From positions 1-40,265 of the forward strand of contig NZ_BDGT01000042.1 in NCBI RefSeq assembly GCF_001748285.1: 40,265 bases of DNA, given 5' to 3'. The translations under genes were made by a program, and so were the position numbers. The notes beneath the pieces are model-generated. The model saw only the letters and a list, made by a program, of their open reading frames with translations, did not search any database and had not been told where the DNA came from. Source of the DNA: Thermogemmatispora onikobensis. Lineage in GTDB: Bacteria; Chloroflexota; Ktedonobacteria; Ktedonobacterales; Ktedonobacteraceae. Of the stretch, positions 1-9,008 are shown one piece after another. Numbering within the stretch: position 1 is the first letter of the stretch; each line of letters opens with the position of its first letter.

Positions 1-926
1 GACTGATCGATCATGTAATCGATGCGCGGCGCCTGGGGCTGACTGGCTGCAGCGACCAGCTCATTGAAGACCAGAAACAGCTCAAACGGATGCTGCGAGC
101 CGACAATCAGGTCATCATCGGCATAGCGCCGATCGTTGAAATGGAAGCCACCCAGGATCTCCTCATCAAGAAGGAAAGCCACAATATGGGCCAGGTTGGT
201 TCCCTGGGGATGATGCCCGGTATCAACCAGGACGCGCGCCTGCGGCCCCAGCTTGCGCGCCAGGGTATAGGCCATCCCCCAATCGGCCAGATCGGTATGG
301 TAGAAAGCCGGCTCAAAAAACTTATATTCGATCAAAAGGCGCATACCGGGCGCAAGAGCGGCGTAAATCTCGGCCAGAGTCTCCTCCAGGCGGTGCTTGC
401 GGGCTCGCAGATCGTCCTGGCCGGGGTAGTTTGTCCCATCAGCCAGCCAGAGGCTGATTGTATCTGACTGCACCTCGCGCGCGATCTGAATGCACTCCAG
501 GACATGCTCCACAGCGCGACGGCGCACCGCGGGATCAGGGTGGCAGAGGCTGCCAAAACGATACTCCTCATCCTGAAAGAGATTGGGATTGACCGCTCCG
601 ATGCGCACGCCTAGCTCGGCGGCATAGGCTTTGACTGCCGCCCAATCGTCTTCTTTATCCCAGGGAATATGAATGGCCACCCGCGGGCAGACCCCCGTCA
701 GGCGATGAACCAGGGCCGCATCGGCCAGCTTTTCGCGTAAATTGCGGGCCGCCCCAGGCCAGTGGAAGACCTTAAAACGGGTTCCTGAGTCTCCGTAGCC
801 CCAGGAAGGCGTCTCGATGGTAAAGCCTTTGATAGCTTCCAGCACATGGCGCCGCTCTGGTAATGCTTCGCTGGCGAGCTGAGCGTGGCCAGTGCCAGTG
901 GTCGGCTGATCCTGTTCCTGCTTCAA
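1..926 (-). CDS. rhaI: L-rhamnose isomerase, RhaI type (partial, 3' end off the left edge)
   Basis: Metal-dependent TIM-barrel isomerase converting L-rhamnose to L-rhamnulose in the cytoplasm. About 308 residues are in the window. Seen: [50 protein letters not shown] and GSQHPFEL. E200, D235, H238, H262, D270 and D272 have the same spacing as the metal ligands of the Pseudomonas stutzeri-type L-rhamnose isomerase as I recall them, which separates it from E. coli RhaA. Start: TTG at 926 with a near-perfect ribosome site (AAGGAGGT, 931-938) 4 bases upstream; no ATG fits the N-terminus. It is the last gene visible in the sugar operon, 176 bases after the binding-protein gene. Only the C-terminal part is missing. 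Confidence in the family is high; exact sugar specificity is inferred. Confidence 0.9.
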   Translation of the reverse strand, partial: MKQEQDQPTTGTGHAQLASEALPERRHVLEAIKGFTIETPSWGYGDSGTRFKVFHWPGAARNLREKLADAALVHRLTGVCPRVAIHIPWDKEDDWAAVKAYAAELGVRIGAVNPNLFQDEEYRFGSLCHPDPAVRRRAVEHVLECIQIAREVQSDTISLWLADGTNYPGQDDLRARKHRLEETLAEIYAALAPGMRLLIEYKFFEPAFYHTDLADWGMAYTLARKLGPQARVLVDTGHHPQGTNLAHIVAFLLDEEILGGFHFNDRRYADDDLIVGSQHPFELFLVFNELVAAASQPQAPRIDYMIDQ

Positions 927-1102
927 GCGAACCTCCTTCACATCGCGACACAGCGTTAGCTCGGGGCTGGCACAGCGAGCCACGGGACGATGCCCGCGGG
1001 CACCAGGCCGCTCCGCCGGCCAGCCCGACCGGGTCCAGGTCAGATCAGAGCAGGTGGCACAGCCTGCGCAGTGCAGGCTGCGCCGCGACGCCCTCAGCAG
1101 CC

Positions 1103-2134
1103 TCAGAAGTTGAACTGATCGATGTTGTCCTTATTAAAGACCGTCGGCGGACCGAGCAGGACCACATTGTTGGGGCCGATAGTCTTCGTGCCGAGCTTGC
1201 CAGCATTGAAGCTCTCGCCCGGCTTCCCGGTGATTTTGCCCTCCACCAGGGCTGCTGCCGCATAGTAGGCCAGATAGCCCAAATCAGCAGGGTTCCACAG
1301 AGCAAACTCCGGGCACGTCCCATCCTTGACATACTTGCGCATCAGATTCGGTGTCCCCAGCCCGGTCAGCATGACCTTGCCGCCCTTGCCTACCGATTCG
1401 ATAGCGCGCGCCGCGGCAGCCAGGCCGACCGTTGTCGGCGAAATGATCCCTTTGAGGTTGGGGTAAGCCTGCAGCAGCCCCAGGGTCTCCTGGAAACTCT
1501 TCTGGTCATCATCATTACCGTATGCAATCTTGACCAGATGCATATTCTTGTACTGGGGTTTCGTCAGCTCATCCTTCATGTACCCGATCCAGGTGTTCTG
1601 GTTGGTGGCCGTGCTGGCCGCCGAGAGGATGGCGATATCGCCGCTATAGTTGATCAGCTTTCCCAGAATCTGGACCTCGATCCGCCCGATATCCTCGGAA
1701 TTGGCCTGATTCACAAAGATCTGACGCGCATCGGAAGCGACATCTGAGTCATAGCTGACCACCTTAATTCCCTGCTGCATCGCGCGCTTGAGGGCCGGCG
1801 CCAGGGCGTTAGGATCGTTGGCCGAGACCACAATAGCGCTCACATGCTGCTCCGTCAGCGTGTTAATAAACGGCACCTGTGCCGCTGCGCTATTCTCCGT
1901 CGGGCCAACCTGCTTGAACTGCCCCTTCAGCTCTGAGGCAGCCTGCTTGGCGCCGTTGGCCGCGGTATCGAAATAGGGATTGTTGATCGCCTTGGGGAGA
2001 AAGGCAACATTGAGCGAAGGGGAGCCTCCGCCCGAGCTGCCACTCCCGCTACTGCTGCTGCCACCGCAGGCAGCCAGCATCAGCAGCATTGCTACAGACA
2101 GAGCGCTGAGCAGTGTGCGCAACAGCGTCTTCAC
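1103..2134 (-). CDS. rhaS: Rhamnose-type sugar ABC transporter, substrate-binding lipoprotein
   Basis: Periplasmic-binding-protein family 4 (RbsB/RhaS-like) lipoprotein that would capture the sugar outside the membrane and deliver it to the two permeases. The N-terminus is a lipoprotein signal: KTLLRTLL, a hydrophobic stretch, then the lipobox LAAC followed by a Gly/Ser linker (about residues 18-37). Ligand-domain signatures include [25 protein letters not shown] and VVSYDSDV. I place the start at the GTG at 2134, because AAGGAGGAGG lies 6 bases upstream and the signal peptide begins there; an ATG 75 bases further upstream would add a charged, non-signal extension. Mature length about 320 residues, normal for the family. 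Adjacent rhaI makes rhamnose the likely ligand; an autoinducer-2-like ligand cannot be excluded from sequence alone. Confidence 0.88.
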   Translation of the reverse strand: MKTLLRTLLSALSVAMLLMLAACGGSSSSGSGSSGGGSPSLNVAFLPKAINNPYFDTAANGAKQAASELKGQFKQVGPTENSAAAQVPFINTLTEQHVSAIVVSANDPNALAPALKRAMQQGIKVVSYDSDVASDARQIFVNQANSEDIGRIEVQILGKLINYSGDIAILSAASTATNQNTWIGYMKDELTKPQYKNMHLVKIAYGNDDDQKSFQETLGLLQAYPNLKGIISPTTVGLAAAARAIESVGKGGKVMLTGLGTPNLMRKYVKDGTCPEFALWNPADLGYLAYYAAAALVEGKITGKPGESFNAGKLGTKTIGPNNVVLLGPPTVFNKDNIDQFNF

Positions 2135-2287
2135 TGTTTTCCTCCTCCTTACCAACGCTCCCACAAGCGGAGCGTCCTGGTGTGGTAGTGGTGATGACAA
2201 CCAACACATCTATCCCGAGACAGGGCAGAGCACCACCCCAGACGAGGGTCGAGTCAGCGCCGGGCCAGCCCGATCAGGCCAGTCGAG

Positions 2288-3475
2288 CTAGCGGCGCTGC
2301 CTTCCCTCGCGGGCAGCAGCCCCTGTCTCTTCAGGCGCAGCGCGCGCGCTGGGGGCCAGCCCGCCAGCAGGCCCCTCGGCAGCCGCGTGCCTGCGCGAGG
2401 CCGCCTCCTGCAAACGCCGGACCACATTAGGTCCCAGTACCGAAAGGATGAGCAAGGCGCCCACGGCAATATTCTGGATATCGCCGCTGATATCCGCCAG
2501 GCCCAGCGCATTGCGCAGCACTCCGATGATCAGGAGCGAGAGCACCACGCCGGGCAGGCTGCCGCTGCCACCGAAGATATTGACTCCACCCAGCAGGACA
2601 ATCGTCACCACATCCAACTCAAAGCCGAGGGCGTTATCAGCACGCGCGTTGGAGAAACGCGCCGTGAAGACCACACCGGCCAGGGCCGCTACCAGGCCCG
2701 AGAGGACAAAGAGCAGCAACTTGATATTGTCAACGCGGATACCGGCAAAGCGAGCCGCCTCCTTGTTACTGCCAATGGCATAGATCTGCCGGCCCAGCGT
2801 ACTGCGATGCAAAAGCAAGGAGAAGAGCAGCGCCAAAGCCACGAAGAGTACGAACGGCCAGGGGATCAGAGTGCCCGGGACCGTGCCAAAGCCAAAGTTC
2901 GTGAAGGCCGGCGGGAAATTGCTCACCGCCTGGTCGCCCATGACTACATAGGCCAGGCCGCGAAAGAGAGCCAATGTCCCAAGCGTGACCACCAGCGACG
3001 GCAGGCCGAGGCGCGTGACCGCCAGACCATTAACCAGGCCGCAAAGGGCCCCAATCAACAAGACCAGGGCGATGGCCAGACCCAGCGGCCAGCCGTGGCT
3101 CCAGGTATAGCCCAGCACGACGCTGGCCAGTCCGAGAATCGAGGCCACCGAGAGATCGATCTCGCCAGCGATGACGATCAGCGTCATGGTCAGGGCCATC
3201 AGGGCCTTCTCCATCATGTCGCCGATCAGCAGCGAGAAGTTGGACAGGCTTAGAAAATAGGGCGAGAGCGTACTTCCCAGCGCCAGAGACAGTACCAGCA
3301 GCACCAGCAGCAGCGCCTCCCACGAGCGCACCCAGGCCGGGAGACGAGCCAGACCACCGCCCGAGGCCGCTGCTTGCCACTCCTCTTTTGCCAGAACGGA
3401 GGCTGAGGGAGCAGCCGCTGAGGGCGCTTCGAGACCGAGCGCAGGCCGCTTCTTGCCTTCGGATGAATCGCTCAT
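2288..3475 (-). CDS. rhaQ: Rhamnose-type sugar ABC transporter permease (second)
   Basis: Branched-chain/ribose-type inner-membrane permease (RbsC/RhaP/RhaQ family). A cytoplasmic N-terminal extension of about 45 residues rich in Ala/Ser precedes some 8-10 hydrophobic segments. Family signatures seen: IAGEIDLSVASILGLAS, GLPSLVVTLGTLALFRGLAYV, the cytoplasmic loop GRQIYAIGSNKEAARFAGI (contact with the ATPase) and LLGGVNIFGGSGS. The charged C-terminal tail (RRHAAAEGPAGG onward) is unusually long. Its ATG overlaps the stop of the preceding permease in an ATGA arrangement, so the two are probably translationally coupled and form a heterodimeric pore. The 153 bases between its stop and the binding-protein start show no clear hairpin. 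Confidence 0.88.
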   Translation of the reverse strand: MSDSSEGKKRPALGLEAPSAAAPSASVLAKEEWQAAASGGGLARLPAWVRSWEALLLVLLVLSLALGSTLSPYFLSLSNFSLLIGDMMEKALMALTMTLIVIAGEIDLSVASILGLASVVLGYTWSHGWPLGLAIALVLLIGALCGLVNGLAVTRLGLPSLVVTLGTLALFRGLAYVVMGDQAVSNFPPAFTNFGFGTVPGTLIPWPFVLFVALALLFSLLLHRSTLGRQIYAIGSNKEAARFAGIRVDNIKLLLFVLSGLVAALAGVVFTARFSNARADNALGFELDVVTIVLLGGVNIFGGSGSLPGVVLSLLIIGVLRNALGLADISGDIQNIAVGALLILSVLGPNVVRRLQEAASRRHAAAEGPAGGLAPSARAAPEETGAAAREGRQRR

Positions 3476-4512
3476 CGTTGCCTCCCACTGAGCAGGCGGC
3501 GCTGGAGCCAGCGCGTAATCAGAGCATCCAGCGTCACCGCTGCCAGAATAGCAGCGCCATCGATCGCCTGCAGCCAGAACTGCGATAGCCTCAGCAAGGT
3601 CAAAGCATTATCGATCGTCCCGAGCACGATCGCGCCCAACATCGCCCCCAGGATGGTCCCGGAGCCGCCGAAGATATTCACTCCACCGACGACGACCGCG
3701 GCGATCACCTGCAGCTCCAGGCCAGTGGCCGCCCCCGAGTCGACCGTCGCAAAGCGCGCTCCCCAGAGCACTCCCGCGAAGCCGCTCAAGAGGCCACAGA
3801 GCAGAAAGGTCAGGAAAATCAAACGCTCACTGCGCAAGCCAGCCAGGCGCGCCGCCTCGGGATTGCTCCCCAGGGCATATAGCTCGCGACCGGTGCGAGC
3901 GGCCCGTAGCAGATAGGCAAAGAGCAGCGCGATGGCCGCCGCAAAAATGATCAGGGCCGGGATGCCCAGAATATGGGTGGTGGCCAGGGAGAGGAAGCTA
4001 TCTGGCACGTCGTAAGCGCTCACCTGCGTGCCGCCGGCGATATATGAGTCGAGGCCGCGGTAGAGATAGAGCGTCCCCAGGGTTGCCACAATGGCCGGCA
4101 CCCGTCCCAGCGCCACAATCAGGCCGTTGATCGCCCCCAGCACGGCCCCCAGGAGGCAGCCGAGCAAGACAATCAGAATCACTGGCGTCTGCGGATGGTT
4201 CTTCAGGACGTCGGCGCAGACAAAGGCGGTCATGCCGACGGTCGAGCCAACCGAGAGGTCTACATTGCGCGTCAGGATCACCATTGTCTCGCCGACCGCG
4301 ACAATAGCCAGGATGGCGATCGAGAGCAGAATCTGTTCGAAATTGCCCGGCGTCAGGAAGCGGGGCGTTTGCAGACCGACCAGGGCAATAATGACGAGGA
4401 GCACGACGATCAGGCCCAGCTCTCGCACGCGGCCCACCAGGGCTACAAGACGCTTGCCGCCAGAACGCGCGCGCCAGCGCGACTCTTCAACACGGGTCGT
4501 TGTTGTGCTCAT
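3472..4512 (-). CDS. rhaP: Rhamnose-type sugar ABC transporter permease (first)
   Basis: Second RbsC-family permease of the same transporter. After a 30-residue polar N-terminus come multiple membrane segments with MVILTRNVDLSVGSTVGM, GRVPAIVATLGTLYLYRGL, GRELYALGSNPEAARLAGL and VVGGVNIFGGSGT. The start is the ATG at 4512 (MSTTTTRVEE), preceded by GAGGTAAGGGC and 13 bases after the ATPase stop. A start 93 bases upstream would overlap the ATPase gene and add a non-hydrophobic Arg-rich stretch, so I reject it. Resulting length 346 residues, normal for the family. Ends with the ATGA overlap into the next permease. Confidence 0.88.
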   Translation of the reverse strand: MSTTTTRVEESRWRARSGGKRLVALVGRVRELGLIVVLLVIIALVGLQTPRFLTPGNFEQILLSIAILAIVAVGETMVILTRNVDLSVGSTVGMTAFVCADVLKNHPQTPVILIVLLGCLLGAVLGAINGLIVALGRVPAIVATLGTLYLYRGLDSYIAGGTQVSAYDVPDSFLSLATTHILGIPALIIFAAAIALLFAYLLRAARTGRELYALGSNPEAARLAGLRSERLIFLTFLLCGLLSGFAGVLWGARFATVDSGAATGLELQVIAAVVVGGVNIFGGSGTILGAMLGAIVLGTIDNALTLLRLSQFWLQAIDGAAILAAVTLDALITRWLQRRLLSGRQR

Positions 4513-4525
4513 GCCCTTACCTCGC

Positions 4526-6049
4526 TCATCTGCTCTGTCTGTTCTGTCCCGTTGCTGCCAGCATGACTTTCTCCTGATCGGCCTCGGCGCGACTGAACAG
4601 CCCACTGACGCGGCCCTCGTGCATGACGAGCACCCGGTCCGACATGGCCAGAATCTCTGGTAGCTCGCTGGAGATCAGGAGGATGGCCAGACCGCGCGCG
4701 GCTAATTCGGAGATGATGCGATGGACCTCGGCCTTGGCGCCAATGTCGATGCCGCGCGTTGGCTCATCAAGGATGAGGATGCGTGGCTCGGTCGCCAGCC
4801 ATTTGCCCAAGACCACCTTTTGCTGATTGCCGCCCGAGAGGGCGCGCACCGGCTGAGTCAGGCGCCCCCCTCGCACGCGCAGACGCTCAGCGTAGTCGGC
4901 GGCGATCTTCAGTTCCTGGCGCGATCTGATCAGCGAGAAGCGCGCGACGCGCTGCAAAATAGAAAGGGTCATATTTCTGGCAATGGAGAAATCGAGGACG
5001 AGGCCCTGCTGATGGCGATCTTCGGGAACATAGGCGATGCCATAACGCATGGCATCACGCGGGGAGCGAATGCTGACCGGGCGCCCGTCAACCAGGATTT
5101 GGCCGCTCTCGGCCTGATCGATGCCGAAGAGTACACGCGCTACCTCGGTGCGACCCGCCCCGACCAGACCAGCCAGCCCGAGGATCTCGCCACGTCGCAG
5201 CTGGAAGCTCACGTCGCGGAAGACGCCGGCACGGGTCAAATGGCGCACCTCCAGCACCACTTCGCCGATCGCCGCCTCCTCCTTGGGGAAGAGGGCCGCC
5301 AGCTCGCGCCCTACCATGTGGCGAACGATCTCTTCAGCGGTCAGAGCCTGAGCCGAAGCTGTGATGACGCGCTGCCCGTCGCGCAAGACCGTCACGCGGC
5401 TGGCCAGACGAAAGACCTCCTCCAGGCGATGGCTGACAAAGAGAATCGCCACCTGCCGCGCCCGCAATTGTTCGACAATGGCGAAGAGGTCCTCGACCTC
5501 GCGCGGCGAGAGCGACGCCGTCGGCTCATCCATGATCAAAACACGGGCATCCTGCGATAAGGCCCGCGCAATCTCTACCAACTGCCGATCAGCTACCGAG
5601 AGACCCCGCACCGGCAGATAGACATTCAGCTCGACTCCCAGCGACTGCAGTAGCTGCTCTACTTCGTGATACATGCGGCGCCAATCAATGCGCCCCAGGC
5701 GATCGCGCGGTTGGTGGCCCATGAAAACGTTCTCGGCCACGTCCAAATCGGGGAAAAGGGTCGGTTCCTGATGAATGACAGCAATACCTGCGGCCTGGGC
5801 CTGCGCGGGACTGCGCAGCTCGACCGCCTCGCCGTTGATTTTGAGGAGACCACGATCGGGGCGGTGCACGCCTGCCAGAATCTTTACCAGCGTGCTTTTG
5901 CCGGCACCATTTTCGCCCACCAGAGCATGAACCTCGCCCGCATAGAGACTCAAGTCCACCTCTTTGAGGGCCTGAATGGCACCAAAGCGCTTGCTAACGC
6001 CGACCAGCTCGATTACGGGCACCGCCGCCTGCGGCGCGGCAACTTCCAT
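4526..6049 (-). CDS. rhaT: Rhamnose-type sugar ABC transporter, double ATPase
   Basis: Duplicated ABC ATPase of the RbsA/MglA/RhaT type (507 residues) that energises sugar import. First domain: Walker A GENGAGKST (about residues 46-54), Q-loop VIHQEPTLFPDL, signature LSVADRQLVEIARALS, Walker B VLIMDEPTASLS. Second domain: the degenerate Walker A GLVGAGRTE normal in this family, PEDRHQQGLVLDFSI, signature LSGGNQQKVVLGKWL, Walker B ILILDEPTRGIDIGAKAEV. ATG at 6049 follows AGGGGGAACT. It is the first gene of the operon, about 150 bases downstream of the promoter and LacI-type operator. rhaT here follows the rhizobial ABC transporter naming, not the E. coli symporter. The sugar is inferred from the linked rhaI. 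Confidence 0.88.
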   Translation of the reverse strand: MEVAAPQAAVPVIELVGVSKRFGAIQALKEVDLSLYAGEVHALVGENGAGKSTLVKILAGVHRPDRGLLKINGEAVELRSPAQAQAAGIAVIHQEPTLFPDLDVAENVFMGHQPRDRLGRIDWRRMYHEVEQLLQSLGVELNVYLPVRGLSVADRQLVEIARALSQDARVLIMDEPTASLSPREVEDLFAIVEQLRARQVAILFVSHRLEEVFRLASRVTVLRDGQRVITASAQALTAEEIVRHMVGRELAALFPKEEAAIGEVVLEVRHLTRAGVFRDVSFQLRRGEILGLAGLVGAGRTEVARVLFGIDQAESGQILVDGRPVSIRSPRDAMRYGIAYVPEDRHQQGLVLDFSIARNMTLSILQRVARFSLIRSRQELKIAADYAERLRVRGGRLTQPVRALSGGNQQKVVLGKWLATEPRILILDEPTRGIDIGAKAEVHRIISELAARGLAILLISSELPEILAMSDRVLVMHEGRVSGLFSRAEADQEKVMLAATGQNRQSR

Positions 6050-6187
6050 AGTTCCCCCTGGTGAGTGTCTTTCGCTGACGATCAGTTCTACACTCTATCC
6101 GCTGATCAGTCCGACGATCAGGCAATCGGCCAGTCAGTGGGCCTGGTCATTGGCCCGCCCTGGCCGGGGTATATGGGCCGGCTGCTG

Positions 6188-6203
6188 ATTGAAACGTTTC
6201 AAT
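6188..6203. promoter_or_regulatory. LacI-family operator of the rhamnose operon
   Basis: Perfect 16-bp palindrome ATTGAAACGTTTCAAT with a central CG, the form bound by LacI/GalR repressors. It begins 6 bases downstream of the -10 box of the minus-strand promoter, so it covers the expected transcription start and a bound repressor would block initiation. The LacI-family gene divergent to the operon is the obvious candidate ligand-responsive repressor (inference). Confidence 0.85.
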
Positions 6204-6209
6204 GGTGAG

Positions 6210-6238
6210 AGTATAATCGAGGCCAGCCCGATTGTCAA
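6210..6238 (-). promoter_or_regulatory. Sigma-70 promoter of the rhamnose operon
   Basis: On the minus strand: -35 TTGACA (6233-6238), 17-base spacer, -10 TATACT (6210-6215). This is a 6/6 and 5/6 match with ideal spacing. Transcription should start near 6203, inside the operator, giving a leader of about 150 bases before the ATPase ATG. Confidence 0.85.
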
Positions 6239-6567
6239 GGGGAAACGCGCCTTTGTTTGGCGGGTGCGCGGCAGAAAGATGGCCACCAGGCGGACGGCCA
6301 GGTAGATAGCCAGAGGGCAGACAATTGTGGCATACTATTTTGTGATGCAGTCAGGTCAGTCAGCAGAGGAAGAGGCTTCCGCGGCGCTCCTGACTGCCAG
6401 CAGCCCGGAGGGCGGGTCGAGGTCCTTCTTCTTTTTGGAGGCTTCGACTCGACCGGGATGACATAGCGAAGAGACCCCACCCCAGCGCGCAGGAGTTGCC
6501 TGTGCTTGAGAGGAGCGACAGCCAGATTGCCTGCGGCATCAGGGGTTTGCCTTATCATTACTATCAT

Positions 6568-6587
6568 CTTTCTTTCTTTCTTTCTTT
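6568..6587 (+). repeat. (CTTT)5 tetranucleotide repeat
   Basis: Five uninterrupted CTTT units, 37 bases before the start codon of the LacI-family gene and probably within its untranslated leader. Such runs can change length by slippage; any effect on expression is speculation. Confidence 0.8.
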
Positions 6588-6623
6588 CCTGATGGATCTC
6601 GCTTCTGTCTACGGAGTGCGTGC

Positions 6624-7688
6624 ATGCCAAGTATTCGTGAGGTAGCCGAGCGGGCCGGTGTCTCGCTCGGGACCGTCTCTAACGTCTTGAATCATCCCGA
6701 GCTGGTAGCAGAAGAGACAAGGCAGCGTGTGCAGCGCATCATTGACGAGCTGGGCTTTGTGCGCAATGGCTCGGCGCGCCAGCTCCGCGCCGGGCGCAGC
6801 CTCTATATCGGCCTGGTTGTGCTCGACGTGGCGAATCCCTTCTTTACCGAAGTGGCGCGCGGCGTCGAAGATGCAGCCAGCGAGGCTGGCTACGTCGTCA
6901 TTCTCTGCAATTCAGACGATTCGTTCGAGCGCGAGGCCCATTATTTGCGTGTGCTGGAAGAGCAGCGCGCGCACGGGGTGCTGATCACCCCTGTGCTCGA
7001 TGACCCTACCCACCTCTATCGCCTGCGCAAGCGCGGCATCTCTGTGGTCCTGCTGGACCGCCCCAGTCGGCAGCCCGATCTGTGCTCGGTGGCCGTCGAC
7101 GATGTACATGGGGGCGAGCTGGCGGCAGAGCATCTGCTGGCCCAGGGACACGAGCGTATCGCCTTTGTGAACGGTCCGCAGTCGATTCGCCAATGTGCTG
7201 ACCGCCTGGAGGGTGTACAGCGGGCGGTGCGTGCGGCGGGTGCTGATCCGGCCCAGGTGATCTTAGAAGTGGCACGGCCCTTCCTGAATGCCCGCGAGGG
7301 AGAGCGCGCCGTCGAGCAGATTCTGAGTGTGAGCGAGGCCGAGCGCCCAACAGCGATTTTCTGCGCTAACGATCTGCTGGCCCTGGGAGTCATGCGCGGC
7401 CTCACCAGGCGCGGCTTTGCGATCCCGCGCGACTTTGCGCTCGTCGGCTACGACGATGTTGATTTTGCCGGCATGCTCTCGACGCCACTGACCTCGGTGC
7501 GCCAGCCCAAGTATCAGCTTGGCCGCAGCGCTGCCGAACTGCTCCTGGATGAGGCCGATCATCCCTCGACCCACGAGCACCGCCAACTTACTTACCAGCC
7601 CGAGCTGATCGTGCGCGAATCTAGCAGCTACCGTCGTCCGCAGGGTTCCTATTTCACGCGCCCGCCTGTCTCTCCCACCTCCCCCTGA
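6624..7688 (+). CDS. LacI-family transcriptional regulator, probable rhamnose operon repressor
   Basis: Cytoplasmic ligand-responsive DNA-binding protein of 354 residues. The N-terminal LacI helix-turn-helix (IREVAERAGVSLGTVSNVLN, residues 4-23) and hinge (QLRAGRS) are followed by a periplasmic-binding-protein-like effector domain: IGLVVLDVANPFFTEVARGVE, GVLITPVLDD, VAVDDVHGGELAAEHLL, FCANDLLALGVMRGL, VGYDDVDFAGML. ATG at 6624 has GGAG about 8 bases upstream. It is divergent from the rhamnose operon, whose promoter carries a perfect LacI-type palindrome. The C-terminal 20 residues are Ser/Pro/Arg rich and probably disordered. The effector is inferred to be rhamnose or a metabolite of it. Confidence 0.9.
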   Translation: MPSIREVAERAGVSLGTVSNVLNHPELVAEETRQRVQRIIDELGFVRNGSARQLRAGRSLYIGLVVLDVANPFFTEVARGVEDAASEAGYVVILCNSDDSFEREAHYLRVLEEQRAHGVLITPVLDDPTHLYRLRKRGISVVLLDRPSRQPDLCSVAVDDVHGGELAAEHLLAQGHERIAFVNGPQSIRQCADRLEGVQRAVRAAGADPAQVILEVARPFLNAREGERAVEQILSVSEAERPTAIFCANDLLALGVMRGLTRRGFAIPRDFALVGYDDVDFAGMLSTPLTSVRQPKYQLGRSAAELLLDEADHPSTHEHRQLTYQPELIVRESSSYRRPQGSYFTRPPVSPTSP

Positions 7689-7772
7689 GCGCCTGTCTGT
7701 CTGCCTGCCGCTGCCTCTGCTTCGCCTCGTTCTCTGCTCGCTGCTTACCTCCCCTGTCTACGTTTCTCCCTC

Positions 7773-8948
7773 TTAACGTCGCCTGGTGGCCAGTTTCGCC
7801 AGGCGCTCGCCTGCTTGCAGTAAGGTCTCGTCGTTCTTGCAGAAGGAGAAGCGTAGATAGTTGCTCCCGATGTGGGCGTGTTCTGGACAATAGAAGGTTT
7901 CAGGAGGAATACCAGCGACGCCGATCTCGTTGATGAGATAGCGCGCGAATTCGAGCGGGGTGCCGTCGAAGACTGGCGAGAAGTCGGCCAGCACAAAGTA
8001 GGTGCCTTCGGGTACACGATAGGGGAGGCCCGCGGCATCAAGCGCTTGCAGGAGCAGCTGGCGCTTGTGCTCGTACAGCTCCTTCAGGCCGTGATAGTAG
8101 CTATCTGGCAGGCTCAGGGCGTAGGCAATGGCTTCTTGCGTGGGATGGTGCACGGCGAAGGTGATGAATTGATGGGCCCGGGCGACGCCGTCGACGAGGT
8201 CTGGATGGCCGTAGACCCAGCCGATCTTCCACCCGGTCGCACTGAAGGCTTTGCCCGAGCTGCTGACCGTCACGGTGCGCTCAAACATGCCAGGCAGGGT
8301 GGCAATGGGAATATGACGCGCCTCGTCGAAAACCAGGTGTTCGTAGACCTCGTCGGCGATCACGGTGACATCGTGTTCAATACAGAGTTCGGCGATGCAG
8401 GTTAGCTCTTCGCGTGTGAAGACGCGCCCACAGGGATTATGCGGTGTATTGAGGATGAGAGCGCGGGTCTTGCGTGTGAAGGCGGCGCGCAGCTCCGCGA
8501 GATCGAAGGTCCACCGAGGCGGATGCAACGGGACATAGACGGGCGTGGCGCCGGCCATGAGGATATTGGGTACATAGGAATCGTAGAATGGCTCGATGAC
8601 AATGACCTCATCGCCAGGATCAACCAGGCCCAAGACGGCGGCAAAGATCCCTTCGGTGGCGCCCGCCGTCACGATGACGCCGCGCTCAGGGTCGATCTCC
8701 AGACCATAGAAGCGCGCCGCATGGGCAGCCACGGCGCGGCGCAGCGAGGCTGTGCCCGGCCCCGGGGCGTACTGGTTGTACTGGCCGGCCTGCAAGGCCG
8801 TCACCAGGCGGGCAATGATGTCGGGAGGAGTATCGAAATCGGGTTTCCCCTGCCCTAGATTGAGAGCGTTGTGCTGCTGCGCCAGGACGTTGATCTCCGT
8901 AAAAATAGTGGTCCCAAAGCTCGCTACACGCCGAGCAGCAGTAGCCAT
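7773..8948 (-). CDS. Class I/II PLP-dependent aminotransferase (kynurenine/methionine aminotransferase-like)
   Basis: Fold-type I aminotransferase of 391 residues. Seen: LNLGQGKPDFDTPPDI, QYAPGPGTASLRRAVAAH, VTAGATEGIF, EPFYDSY, LNTPHNPCGRVF (Asn binding PLP), ADEVYEHLVFD (Asp on the pyridine N), the Schiff-base Lys in SSSGKAFSATGWKIGW, and the C-terminal carboxylate-binding Arg in NYLRFSFCK. The YAPGPG and TPHNP features fit the kynurenine aminotransferase/cysteine-S-conjugate lyase/methionine aminotransferase group, so the substrate is a neutral or aromatic amino acid; no salvage genes adjoin it to decide. It is convergent with the LacI-type gene and divergent from the phosphatase gene, with which it shares a promoter region. 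Confidence 0.85.
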   Translation of the reverse strand: MATAARRVASFGTTIFTEINVLAQQHNALNLGQGKPDFDTPPDIIARLVTALQAGQYNQYAPGPGTASLRRAVAAHAARFYGLEIDPERGVIVTAGATEGIFAAVLGLVDPGDEVIVIEPFYDSYVPNILMAGATPVYVPLHPPRWTFDLAELRAAFTRKTRALILNTPHNPCGRVFTREELTCIAELCIEHDVTVIADEVYEHLVFDEARHIPIATLPGMFERTVTVSSSGKAFSATGWKIGWVYGHPDLVDGVARAHQFITFAVHHPTQEAIAYALSLPDSYYHGLKELYEHKRQLLLQALDAAGLPYRVPEGTYFVLADFSPVFDGTPLEFARYLINEIGVAGIPPETFYCPEHAHIGSNYLRFSFCKNDETLLQAGERLAKLATRRR

Positions 8949-8979
8949 GCCTGTATGCTCCTCAAAAAGAGTTGATCAG

Positions 8980-9008
8980 TTGAGACTATTATACCTCTCT
9001 GGTATACT
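8980..9008 (+). promoter_or_regulatory. Sigma-70 promoter for the phosphatase gene
   Basis: TTGAGA (8980-8985), 17-base spacer, TATACT (9003-9008). On the opposite strand a perfect TATAAT (plus positions 8988-8993) lies inside this spacer and could be the -10 of the divergent aminotransferase gene, although its -35 is poor. The two promoters therefore overlap. Confidence 0.75.

Larger units (their letters stand above)
6204..6623. other. Intergenic leader upstream of the lacI-type gene
   Basis: A 420-base stretch without a supportable gene. Its left end holds the operon promoter on the minus strand. I find no convincing plus-strand promoter for the regulator; a TACTAT at 6333-6338 lacks a matching -35. 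A tetranucleotide run, five copies of CTTT, occupies 6568-6587 just before the regulator. Confidence 0.6.

Noticed and set aside
863-1747. Long open frame on the plus strand opposite rhaS/rhaI
   Set aside because: Antisense to two well-supported genes, Arg/Pro/Ser-rich composition with no family signature; typical of GC-rich antisense frames.
2387-3253. Open frame of 288 codons opposite the second permease
   Set aside because: Gln/Arg/Asp-rich translation with no recognisable domain; the minus-strand permease is certain.
4513-4605. Upstream start for the first permease inside the ATPase gene
   Set aside because: Adds an Arg/Cys-rich stretch overlapping the ATPase; the ATG at 4512 has a proper ribosome site.
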